A stretch of DNA of 64,000 nt from an uncultured Lachnospiraceae bacterium (GTDB lineage Bacteria > Bacillota > Clostridia > Lachnospirales > Lachnospiraceae): NCBI GenBank assembly GCA_948473115.1, contig CAOKWI010000003.1, positions 44,239-108,238 of the forward strand. The letters are read 5' to 3'. Shown here one piece after another: positions 1 to 7,457 of the stretch. Position numbers and translations under genes: made by a program. The notes beneath the pieces were generated by a model. The model was not told the origin of the DNA, searched no databases, and was given only the letters and a program-made list of their open reading frames with translations. Position 1 is the stretch's first letter; the number at the start of each line of letters is the position of its first letter.

Positions 1-901
1 CTCTCCTGGCCCGGTCCCGCCGCACATCCAGAAAAGCCATCATATTTTCCATCACATCCAGATTCGCCCTGAGACAGATCTTCACCACGTTTTTCAGCCG
101 CGCCGACAAAGGATAATTGAGGAAACTCATGCCCCCGAAAAGCTGCAGCCAAAACTGGTTGACCATGTGATTAGCAGTCTCCGCCATTTTCAATATCCTG
201 GCATCCACCTGGTCCTGCTCGACGGCCTTCCTGATCGTCTTCCAGTTCGCCAGCACAGCGGGATCCATATAGATCTGAGAAAGGCTGTCCACGATCTCAT
301 CCTCGTACTCCCGCATCAGCCGGGCATCCTGTCCCTCCAGACTGCCCTGCCCCGCATCGGGATATTTCGCCACAAAGTATGCGCCAAAAAGGACCAGACG
401 GCCCGCAGGCGATTTGTTTTTCTGATAGGCAAGAGCCTTCAGGATATTTTCGGGATCGCCGTCAGCCGCCTTGATTAAATCAGGAATCGAATTGGGGCGG
501 CGCAGATACGTCACATCCCCCATCTTTGGCGCATAAACCGCCGCCCTCTTCTCCGGCTCAGAGGGGAAAAAGTCAAGGTGCCTGCCATAGTAGAGCGGAT
601 GCCTGGGCATCAGCACCGCCATGCTTGTGGACTGGCCTGCGGCAAAAAGGAACTGCGCCATTCTCCTGGCTTCCCCGCTCCCGCCCTGATTCATCAGCTG
701 GGACAGCGCCGATTCACATTGCTGCGCCTTGTCGGAAGAAAGATTTGACATATCCCGGAACGCCACCTTCTCCAATTCCTGCTGCTCCACACTTCCCAGC
801 AGATAATCCTCCGCCAGCGACAGTTCGTCATCCGTAAACAATTCTGTCTGTTCCAGGGCTTCCCTGGCTTTTGTAATACGTTGGTCTTCTGAATGAATCA
901 T
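1..901 (-). CDS. Large conserved protein, 5' part only (runs off the left edge)
   Basis: An open frame of 300 codons starts at ATG 901, with AGGAGG seven bases upstream, and stays open to the window edge, so the C-terminus is missing. The protein begins MIHSEDQRITKAREALEQ. It is predicted all-helical and soluble, with no signal peptide and no catalytic motif that I recognise. Helical-repeat-like segments continue to the edge. It may be the N-terminus of a DUF4132-type protein, a family often found near MoxR/vWA/SWIM clusters like the one at 4.4-11 kb, but this is inference from style and context and not a motif match. A gap of almost 1 kb precedes it, so it probably has its own promoter. Confidence 0.7.
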   Translation of the reverse strand, partial: MIHSEDQRITKAREALEQTELFTDDELSLAEDYLLGSVEQQELEKVAFRDMSNLSSDKAQQCESALSQLMNQGGSGEARRMAQFLFAAGQSTSMAVLMPRHPLYYGRHLDFFPSEPEKRAAVYAPKMGDVTYLRRPNSIPDLIKAADGDPENILKALAYQKNKSPAGRLVLFGAYFVAKYPDAGQGSLEGQDARLMREYEDEIVDSLSQIYMDPAVLANWKTIRKAVEQDQVDARILKMAETANHMVNQFWLQLFGGMSFLNYPLSARLKNVVKICLRANLDVMENMMAFLDVRRDRARR

Positions 902-1348
902 ATTTCCTCCTGTTCTGACCGCCCTGCGGCAGTCTGCTTTTGTTTCTTTCCTCCTCGCAGATGCCGGCGTAAACGACAAGTACCGAGTCATTCGAGTAGG
1001 ATGCGGCGACCAACCGCCGTCCTCACACACTATATTACGTATCCAAATTGATAAAAATATTTCTTGGGTGCTATCGTTTTTACATTTACTGCAAATGCCC
1101 TAAAATAAACACTTTTCAAAAAGGCATATGCACCCAAGCATAAGCAGCTACCGTTTTAATAGTTAGGATTGCTGCATTTTTGATTTTTCAGAGTGTAAAA
1201 TTTGACGGTAAACCATTTTCAGAGAGGTTATCGTTATTTTTTTCACCCAATACTCTCGCATTATATTTTACCAGAATAAGCGGCGGATTTCCATACGCAA
1301 AAACAGCAAGCAGGATATCCGGAACTCCCTGGAACCTGCCCGCAGCCA

Positions 1349-1435
1349 TCAAATCTCTGTGCTGACTTCCGCCCCGTTACGGAAGGTGAACACCACCCTG
1401 CCGTCGGAATGCACCGTTGCATAACCAAGACTTGA
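1349..1435 (-). pseudogene. Possible C-terminal remnant of a serine recombinase
   Basis: A short open stretch ending in TGA reads ATVHSDGRVVFTFRNGAEV. This resembles the beta-strand tail (xDGRVVFTFxxG) that closes many large serine recombinases of Firmicutes. No upstream recombinase domain is present, so at most this is the scar of a departed mobile element. The rest of the 902-1898 gap holds no convincing gene. The open frame at 1439-1624 lacks a ribosome site and looks accidental. Confidence 0.3.
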
Positions 1436-1750
1436 TTTCTACAGAAACATGGGAGATATCCCTCCTGCTATAACGAAAATACTTTTCAGAATTGTGAGGA
1501 TTCTACACATCCCGCTTCTCTGCGGTCGCCTCTCTACAGAAAGTGCAGTCTGCGCATCCCGTCCATAAGCAATAAAAAAGAACAGCTCTGCCCCAAAAGA
1601 AAACAGCACTGACATTTCTGCCAATGCTGTAAAATATACGCCTACACAATTATCGAATACCCTGGGGTTCTCACCAAGAACTGATGCCCATATGATTTAT
1701 ATACCTATGGTGTTAGTCTGAATGTTGTCGCTCATATTCCTCCTTGTTGG

Positions 1751-1775
1751 ACAATGCGTCCTGTGGACGCATTGT
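1751..1775. other. Perfect 11-bp hairpin in intergenic DNA
   Basis: ACAATGCGTCC and its exact complement GGACGCATTGT are separated by three bases. On the plus strand a short T-rich stretch follows (TATTTTGATATT), so it may act as a weak plus-strand terminator or be a relic of a mobile element. It lies 120 bases beyond the stop of the Rpn-type gene and has no T-run in that gene's direction. Confidence 0.5.
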
Positions 1776-1898
1776 TATTTTGATATTATACTGCATAACG
1801 CTGAATACTGCCTAATGTAATCATGCGATTGAACCAGTCAGCGTTATGCAGTCTGGTTTCACGGCAAGTGAAATCGTTAAGCAGTATAAATTGTTGAT

Positions 1899-2738
1899 TT
1901 ATGCCAGTTGCATAATTTCGGCTTCTAATTCCTTGATGTCACTATCAAGCAAATTAGGAAAACAATCAGATACTTCATCAATTTTTATCTTCCCTAATTT
2001 CAAAAGTCTACGGGCATTTTCTTTTGTTTCTTCATAACGCTCACTCTTAATAAACGACTTCATAATCTGTTCATCATCAAACAAACTCATCATAATCGTC
2101 ACAACCTCCTTTTCCCTGTCTAGCAAATATTCCTTTAAGACATTCCTGTCTTTGCATATACGGATTGTTTCCGTAACTGCCTTTTGTGTCATTCCATGCT
2201 GTTTTGTCTGCTCGTTAAAAACTTTGCAGAAAATAATGTACTGATTGATAATGTCATCTGTATCGCTCTCATAGATAACCTTTGCTTTTACCTCAATATC
2301 TATATCCGCGCCCTCGAAAAATTCTTTCGACAGAGATATTTTATCGGGTTTCCTCCCTTTGTTTCCCGTAAAAATCACATAAAGTTCAGGCTTTGGCATT
2401 TTTACTTTCCTGCTTTTGTAATAGTCTTGGCAGGTACGCTGAAAATATTCGTGATAGCTTTGCGCCAGATATAGCAAAACTCTTACTAAAATATTCACTG
2501 TCCATGTAGATTGTGCCTCCACAAGTATCATCAGCTTATTATTAGCAATAAAGCCTAAATCATTATACAGATTATCCGTCAATACATTTGTGATCGTCAC
2601 ATCTGTAAGGGAATCCTCTGTTGCCGTGGTGTCCTCTGGGTGGAGCGTTTTATACAACTTTAGCAGATAACTTTTGTTTTGAAAAAGGTCAAGGAATACG
2701 CTGTTTTTTGCTGTACGTTTTGCCATGCGACGTGTCAC
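1899..2738 (-). CDS. Rpn/YhgA-family PD-(D/E)XK nuclease (recombination-promoting nuclease / putative transposase)
   Basis: The protein has about 279 residues. It carries the family signature: an N-terminal VFLDLFQNKSYLLKLYKTL block, then NNKLMILVEAQSTWT, where E-x-Q stands in for the E-x-K of the PD-(D/E)XK core. The regions LYVIFTG and IIFCKVFNEQ follow, with a charged helical tail. Rpn proteins are DNA endonucleases linked to RecA-independent recombination and sometimes to phage defence. I chose the GTG at 2738 (GAGG eight bases upstream) because a strong promoter at 2841-2869 puts the transcript start near 2834, where the longer ATG-started frame would be leaderless. Its AT-rich composition differs from the GC-rich neighbours and suggests acquisition. 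Confidence 0.8.
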   Translation of the reverse strand: MTRRMAKRTAKNSVFLDLFQNKSYLLKLYKTLHPEDTTATEDSLTDVTITNVLTDNLYNDLGFIANNKLMILVEAQSTWTVNILVRVLLYLAQSYHEYFQRTCQDYYKSRKVKMPKPELYVIFTGNKGRKPDKISLSKEFFEGADIDIEVKAKVIYESDTDDIINQYIIFCKVFNEQTKQHGMTQKAVTETIRICKDRNVLKEYLLDREKEVVTIMMSLFDDEQIMKSFIKSERYEETKENARRLLKLGKIKIDEVSDCFPNLLDSDIKELEAEIMQLA

Positions 2739-2840
2739 ATTGACTTCCTCTATCTGTTTTGTATCGTCCTGCACTTTAACACCTCGATTTCTAAAATCTG
2801 TGACACAAGATACGATATATCTTGTTCTTGCCATACTTCA

Positions 2841-2869
2841 ATTATACAAAAAAACGTCTGCTTTTACAA
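2841..2869 (-). promoter_or_regulatory. Sigma-A promoter of the Rpn-type gene
   Basis: On the minus strand TTGTAA (2869-2864) and TATAAT (2846-2841) are separated by exactly 17 bases. The expected start point is near 2834, about 96 bases before the GTG start chosen for the gene. Confidence 0.65.
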
Positions 2870-2927
2870 TAAAATTCACATTAAATTGTTAGTGCTGTTT
2901 CTTTCTACAAATGAAAATCAGCAAATA

Positions 2928-3620
2928 TCAATCAAACATTATCAATAATTTATCCAATGAACTTATTTCTTTATCTTGCCCATAACATTTAATTGCATTA
3001 TCTCTATTTATTAAAATAGAATATGCTCCCGCATTGACGGCACACATTATATCTTTTTCTTCATCACCGACAAATGCCATTTCCTTAATATCAATCTGCA
3101 TTTTTCTCGATAGAAGTTTTAATCCATCTGCACATGGTTTTCTGTAACCCACATCATTGGAAGTCAGCGGATAATCTATATACTTTATTATTGCACTGAT
3201 ATCTTCCAAAGCGTACACATTGTCCATACCATACGGAACATCAGATAACGTGCCTAACAATATTCCTTTATCGGAAAGTCGTTTTAGAGTTTCTTCAACT
3301 TCCGAGAACACAGTGCAATCGCGCCTAAAATATAAAAAGAAGTGATGTTTAACTTGCTCTATATCTTCCATTGGAATATCCATAGCACTCAGAATTTCAT
3401 TAAAAATCCGCTCGGAGGATACTTCATAATCCCGTGGATTCACTCTTGTATTATATTTAGTCAATATCCGATAGGCAAGCTGATAATGACTTTCCGAAAA
3501 AGTGTAACCGCATTTTTCGGAGATGCTTTTAAATGCTGATCTATATAATTCCGACCAATTTAATGGTTTTTTATACTCAACCAAAGTTTGCCCAATATCA
3601 AACACAATAGCTTTAAGCAT
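2928..3620 (-). CDS. HAD-superfamily hydrolase (subfamily IA)
   Basis: The protein has 230 residues, starting at ATG 3620 behind AAAGGAGGG. All four HAD motifs are visible. Motif I is VFDIGQTL near the N-terminus, motif II is the LSD in GTLSDVP, motif III is the Lys of YRKP, and motif IV is GDEEKD. A helical cap lies between motifs I and II. Motif I has Gly where phosphatases usually have the second Asp (DxD). This variant also occurs in active HAD enzymes of the FDxGxTL type, so a small-molecule phosphatase role remains possible but the substrate is unknown. It stands alone between the Rpn-type gene and a small helical protein. Confidence 0.88.
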   Translation of the reverse strand: MLKAIVFDIGQTLVEYKKPLNWSELYRSAFKSISEKCGYTFSESHYQLAYRILTKYNTRVNPRDYEVSSERIFNEILSAMDIPMEDIEQVKHHFFLYFRRDCTVFSEVEETLKRLSDKGILLGTLSDVPYGMDNVYALEDISAIIKYIDYPLTSNDVGYRKPCADGLKLLSRKMQIDIKEMAFVGDEEKDIMCAVNAGAYSILINRDNAIKCYGQDKEISSLDKLLIMFD

Positions 3621-3801
3621 GATCAATTCCCTCCTTTCCGCCAGTAACGCGTAAATACTATGCCGTGGCTGGTTTGAATATATAACCAGCGCCATTTCGC
3701 TTTCCTCTGCCATCCTATCCCCTTAGATACTTCCGACTTATCCTTTCCCCTTCTCCCCATATCCCTATGGATATTTTTCCGGTATACGTCTAAAATTCCT
3801 A

Positions 3802-4176
3802 TCACGCGTTAAAAACGCACCCAAATTTACGGGATGTACCGACATACCGCTCCATCCCGCGGTCATATGTTACCTTCTGCCTGCATAAATATAAATATTC
3901 ATTGATCTGCGTGTACAACTCCGCTATCTGTGCTGTTTTTCTCTCCATCTGGTGACGGCCTGCGGAAATATAACCCGTCAGTTCCTCCAACAGCTCCGAC
4001 AGGTATTTCATTCCATACCGCCGGGTCTTTACCGCCGCTTGTTCCATACCCTGTATGGTACTGTCGTGCACCGTGTCAAAACCGCTCTGGCACAGTTCCG
4101 TCATCAGCGCAAGGACGTCCTCCGCGATCTCTCCCACTGCTGCATATTTTGATCCGGAATCCTCAGCGAACTCCAT
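3802..4176 (-). CDS. Small helical protein of unknown function
   Basis: The protein has 124 residues from ATG 4176, preceded by GGGAGGA at good spacing. A longer in-frame start upstream lacks a ribosome site. It is predicted to be mostly helical (EIAEDVLALMTELCQSGF, LSELLEELTGYISAG, KTAQIAELYTQINEYL), with a run of Met, Gln and Glu that could form a coiled coil. I do not recognise a family. It follows the SWIM gene after 198 bases that include a palindromic element, so it may be the distal member of the MoxR operon or an independent gene. Confidence 0.6.
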   Translation of the reverse strand: MEFAEDSGSKYAAVGEIAEDVLALMTELCQSGFDTVHDSTIQGMEQAAVKTRRYGMKYLSELLEELTGYISAGRHQMERKTAQIAELYTQINEYLYLCRQKVTYDRGMERYVGTSRKFGCVFNA

Positions 4177-4300
4177 ATGCGTCCTCCCTTCCATGCCACT
4201 GTACTGCGCCCAGCCAGACCCCGCAGAAGCTCCCTGCAACCAACAGAGGGTCGAACCAGAGCGCAATACATCCATAAAAAGCTGCGGTCAAGCCCTTTAG

Positions 4301-4394
4301 GACATTGTAACCCTCGCGGCATTCGCCAGTATGTCCAAACCAGCCAAAGGTTGGTTTTAAGCAGCCGCTTGGCTCATTGCCCGCGGGAGCAAAG
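4301..4394. repeat. Palindromic intergenic element, family B (short copy)
   Basis: The left end reads TGTAACCCTCGCGGCATTC and the right end TTGGCTCATTGCCCGCGGGA. Near-identical ends recur at about 52186 and 52305. An inner hairpin (AAACCA...TGGTTT) lies between them. The right end overlaps the last codons of the SWIM gene, so the element supplies that gene's C-terminal residues and stop. Confidence 0.5.
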
Positions 4395-6191
4395 ATTCTC
4401 CTGCATCGCCACCGGGTACATCCGCAGCCTTCCCTCCTTCAGATATACTTTTCCCACAAAGCAGGGCAGTCTTTGCTCCGAAAGCTTTTCCAGGTATCGG
4501 ATCGTGCCGGCTTCCTCCTTGGAGTATGCCACCTCTATGGCGACCTCCCGCTCCGCTTCGTCATACAATGCCATGGAAAGCAGCTGTCCTGTCTGGGAAA
4601 ATTCCGCAGCCTTCCGGGCAGCCGGCTGTACAAAAACGAGCTCCGCAGCCTCCTGGGAACTGTTCCCTGCAAGCCATGCTTTCCGTCGCTTTCCGATCTG
4701 TTCCGAGAAAAGCTTTCCGAAATCCCTGTAATACCAGCCTTCTATATCGGACAGCGACAGCCTTTGCTCTCCCGTGATCTCGCCCCTGGTATCCTGGCTG
4801 GCGGAGAGCCGTCCCCTCTCGTCACATTTCGCCCCTGTCAGGCTGATCCTGACTTTCAAAAGCTCCTCCATGGAAATCCCCAGTCCCCAGGGAGCCTGCG
4901 CTTTCTCCGTAAATTTCCTTCTCCTTCCCTTTTCATAAAATACGGGTCTGGCATTGGTATAAGTGTACCACTTTTTCGTATTCTCTTCCAGGAAATATAC
5001 CGTTTCCCCCTCATAGCCTGTGCCGCTGTCAAAGTGCTCCAGCCCGATACCGATGAGATCCAGCCTGCCCACGGGAACATATTCCGCACGAAATTCCCCT
5101 GCGTATTGCTTTACTTCCATGCTGCTGCCCGCCTGCCGCAGAAGTCTTACACGTCTGTAAAGCCTTGTGATCTGCCCCATGAGATCTTCCGTTTGAAAGG
5201 CGGCTTTCCGTTTGAAATATCCCTCATAGGATGTAAAAAGCCCCCGGAAATACCCTTCAAACCTGGCAAGCCCTGCATTATGGGCAAGGACAGCAAGCCG
5301 TTCCATATGATCCAGCACATCCGGAGAAGTCCTGGAAAGCCCGGTTGCCAGAAGTTCCTCTAAAAACTGCTGCATCTGCCCCGCCGCCTCCTGCACTCTG
5401 TCCATGTCATAAGCCGGCTCACCCGCTGCCTCCCCTGTCAGTTCCTCCCTGGTCAGCTTTCCGGTCTCCAGCCTGCACCAAAGGATAGCGGCGGCCTTGT
5501 GCGCGCACAGTTCCTTTTTATGACAGGTACAGGAGGAATATTCCAGGGGAGACAGGAGTTTGACCACCGCGCCCGCATCCGCTTCCCTGCCGGGGAGATG
5601 CACGGTGACAGTAGAAGCATACCGGATCTGAGGCCTGATCCCTGACAGAACCTGACTGATAAAATTTTGGAACTGTCGGTTACCAAGGGCTTTTTTAAGG
5701 GTCTGGAGGGGATACCCGTCGATTTCCCGTAGGACTTTTTGGGAGGCTGCGAACTCCATGGATTCTCCCGTCTGTTCAGGCTCCTTTTCCGGCGGAAGCT
5801 TTCCTTCCTCCCCCTGTCCGGAAACTGCTGCCTTTGCCGCATCCCCTTTCACATTTTCCACCACATCAGAGCCACCGGAAGTTTCCTGGGCGCTTTCCCC
5901 CATATCAGGACTGTCAGCGGTTCGCCGGACGCTTTCCTTCAGCGTCAGTACCGCCTGCACCACATGGCGGCAGATACTCCGGGAAGGGCAGCTGCATCCG
6001 CTTTCCCCCAGTGGAAACCGGACTGTCACCGTCTCCCCTCCCACTTTCACAACAGTCTCTTCGCCCAGGCTCAGGACTTCCGCCGCGGACTCTTCCTTAT
6101 CCTTATACGCCCGCTTTACAATTCCTCTATTGCTGATGCCAATGAGGTAATCGTCATCCACATCCGCCAGCCGTTCCTTCCAGTCAATCAT
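4374..6191 (-). CDS. SWIM zinc-finger protein of a MoxR/vWA cluster
   Basis: The protein has 605 residues from ATG 6191 (MIDWKERLADVDDDYL). Two SWIM-type zinc-binding segments are visible: CSCPSRSICRH at about residues 66-76 and CTCHKKELCAH near residue 220. Both fit CxCx(n)CxH. SWIM domains bind nucleic acid or protein partners. The rest is helical, followed by a beta-rich C-terminus. Its start codon overlaps the stop of the second of two repeated micro-ORFs (ATGA), so translation is probably coupled to the upstream vWA gene. SWIM proteins of this layout accompany MoxR, DUF5682 and vWA genes in many bacteria. The molecular function is not established. Confidence 0.85.
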   Translation of the reverse strand: MIDWKERLADVDDDYLIGISNRGIVKRAYKDKEESAAEVLSLGEETVVKVGGETVTVRFPLGESGCSCPSRSICRHVVQAVLTLKESVRRTADSPDMGESAQETSGGSDVVENVKGDAAKAAVSGQGEEGKLPPEKEPEQTGESMEFAASQKVLREIDGYPLQTLKKALGNRQFQNFISQVLSGIRPQIRYASTVTVHLPGREADAGAVVKLLSPLEYSSCTCHKKELCAHKAAAILWCRLETGKLTREELTGEAAGEPAYDMDRVQEAAGQMQQFLEELLATGLSRTSPDVLDHMERLAVLAHNAGLARFEGYFRGLFTSYEGYFKRKAAFQTEDLMGQITRLYRRVRLLRQAGSSMEVKQYAGEFRAEYVPVGRLDLIGIGLEHFDSGTGYEGETVYFLEENTKKWYTYTNARPVFYEKGRRRKFTEKAQAPWGLGISMEELLKVRISLTGAKCDERGRLSASQDTRGEITGEQRLSLSDIEGWYYRDFGKLFSEQIGKRRKAWLAGNSSQEAAELVFVQPAARKAAEFSQTGQLLSMALYDEAEREVAIEVAYSKEEAGTIRYLEKLSEQRLPCFVGKVYLKEGRLRMYPVAMQENLCSRGQ

Positions 6192-6241
6192 AAAACCATC
6201 TTCCCCATCCATTCCGCCAGCCTTTCCTTCCAATCACTCAT
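6188..6241 (-). CDS. 17-codon micro-ORF 2 created by tandem duplication
   Basis: It reads MSDWKERLAEWMGKMVL then TGA. Its ATG overlaps the stop of micro-ORF 1 (ATGA) and its own stop overlaps the SWIM start in the same way. The sequence is a hybrid of the SWIM N-terminus and the vWA C-terminus. Its likely effect is to pass ribosomes along the junction. A function for the peptide is not indicated. Confidence 0.45.
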   Translation of the reverse strand: MSDWKERLAEWMGKMVL

Positions 6242-6291
6242 AAAACCGTCTTCCCCATCCATTCCGCCAGCCTTTCCTTCCAATCACTCAT
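6238..6291 (-). CDS. 17-codon micro-ORF 1 created by tandem duplication
   Basis: It reads MSDWKERLAEWMGKTVL then TGA. Its start overlaps the vWA stop codon at 6288-6290 (ATGA), and its stop overlaps the start of micro-ORF 2. It is identical to micro-ORF 2 except for one residue. Confidence 0.45.
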   Translation of the reverse strand: MSDWKERLAEWMGKTVL

Positions 6292-7415
6292 AAAACCGTC
6301 TTCCCCATCCATTCCGCCAGCTCCTCCGGCGTCATGGCTCCCACAAAGGCGCCCATATCCGCCAGTTCCGCCGCGGCATTTCTATTATAATTTGGAACCG
6401 CCTCCATATCCAGCGCCGTCAGCACCACCAGCTTCGCACCGCTCTCAATGATCCCCCGGGCAACACTGTAAAGAGGCTGGCAACTCCCGCCCTCATACAG
6501 ATCCGTGACTAACACCACCATGGTACGATAAGGAAAATCGATCAGCCCTTCACAGTAGGACAAAGCCCCGGCAATATTGGTGCCTCCTCCCAGCTGAATG
6601 CTCATCAGCGTCTCCACAGGGTCTTCCACGTAACCGCTGAGATCCACCACATTGGTGTCGAATATGACCAGCCTGGTGTCCAGCATGGGCAGCTTTGCAA
6701 AGATACCTGCCATGACCGCGCTGTGAATCACGGAATCCAGCATGGAACCGCTCTCATCCACACATATCACCACACGCCACCGGTGATATTTTCTCATGCG
6801 GGAATTGAAATAAACCTTTTCCAATATCAGCTGTCGGCGCTCCGTGTCATAGTTTTTCAGGTTCCTGCGGATGGTTTTCTTCATATCCAGATTTCTGGCC
6901 GATCTCACCGGACTGCTGGCGTTGCGGTCCAGCTGGCCGAAGAAGGATCTTCTGACCTCCTGCTCCAGCTTCCCCGCTATTTCCTCCGCCACTTTCTTCA
7001 CGATCTCCCTGGCCAGTTCCAGCACTTCACCCTTCATCATGTGCTTCAGTTCCAGGATGGTCTTTAAAAGCTCCTTATTCGGCTCCAGCTTCCTCAGCAC
7101 CTCCGGATCCGTAACCAGTTCCGTCATTCCATACTTTTCCAGCGCGTGTCTCTCCAGGATCTCCACTGTCCGCTTTGGGAACAGCCTTTTGATCTGGCGC
7201 AGCCAGTAAGGCACGGTAAGGCGGGAGCCTTCGCTGCCTCCCGTCCTGTCCTTACGCACCTCCTGCTCCTCGCCATACTCCCTGGAGTACAGGTAATCCA
7301 ATACGCTTTCCATATCCATATAATTGATCTCACCGGAAGAAAAAGAAATCTGTCCGGCGGAATATTTCCCCAGAACCAGCCGCCACCGGTTCAGTATCTC
7401 CTGCTCGTCAGCCAT
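6288..7415 (-). CDS. vWA-domain protein partner of the MoxR ATPase
   Basis: The protein has 375 residues. I chose ATG 7415 because GGAGGTGG sits at ideal spacing before it. An in-frame GTG three codons earlier is the alternative. Residues 1-210 are helical and charged. A C-terminal von Willebrand A domain follows, with the metal site DESGS at about 220-224, a GGGTN segment, and VLVTDLYEGG as the third metal-site loop. In MoxR systems the vWA protein is the metal-dependent adaptor that docks the AAA+ ring on its client. The gene lies 42 bases after the DUF5682 gene and its stop overlaps the following micro-ORF. Confidence 0.9.
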   Translation of the reverse strand: MADEQEILNRWRLVLGKYSAGQISFSSGEINYMDMESVLDYLYSREYGEEQEVRKDRTGGSEGSRLTVPYWLRQIKRLFPKRTVEILERHALEKYGMTELVTDPEVLRKLEPNKELLKTILELKHMMKGEVLELAREIVKKVAEEIAGKLEQEVRRSFFGQLDRNASSPVRSARNLDMKKTIRRNLKNYDTERRQLILEKVYFNSRMRKYHRWRVVICVDESGSMLDSVIHSAVMAGIFAKLPMLDTRLVIFDTNVVDLSGYVEDPVETLMSIQLGGGTNIAGALSYCEGLIDFPYRTMVVLVTDLYEGGSCQPLYSVARGIIESGAKLVVLTALDMEAVPNYNRNAAAELADMGAFVGAMTPEELAEWMGKTVL

Positions 7416-7457
7416 TTTGTCCACCTCCGCCCGATACTTTGCAAGTCCCTGTTCCTC

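Larger units (their letters stand above)
6188..6320. repeat. 50-bp tandem repeat at the vWA/SWIM gene junction
   Basis: Two complete 50-bp units (6191-6240 and 6241-6290) and a partial third (6291-6320) are almost identical. The third is the genuine 3' end of the vWA gene. The array probably arose by slippage between CTGGCGGA copies, one in the last codons of the vWA gene and one in the first codons of the SWIM gene. Confidence 0.95.

Noticed and set aside
1439..1624. 61-codon open frame on the minus strand
   Set aside because: No ribosome site, and it lies among remnant sequence.
1697..1735. 12-codon reading frame with AAGGAGGA upstream (MSDNIQTNTIGI)
   Set aside because: Spacing to the start is only about three bases, no family is recognised, and the surroundings look like decayed DNA.
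3623..3805. 60-codon frame upstream of the HAD gene
   Set aside because: Biased composition and no ribosome site; it only spans the gap between two genes.
4374..4400. Premature end or frameshift of the SWIM gene
   Set aside because: The frame is intact and the last codons come from a repeat element; truncation cannot be shown without an ortholog.
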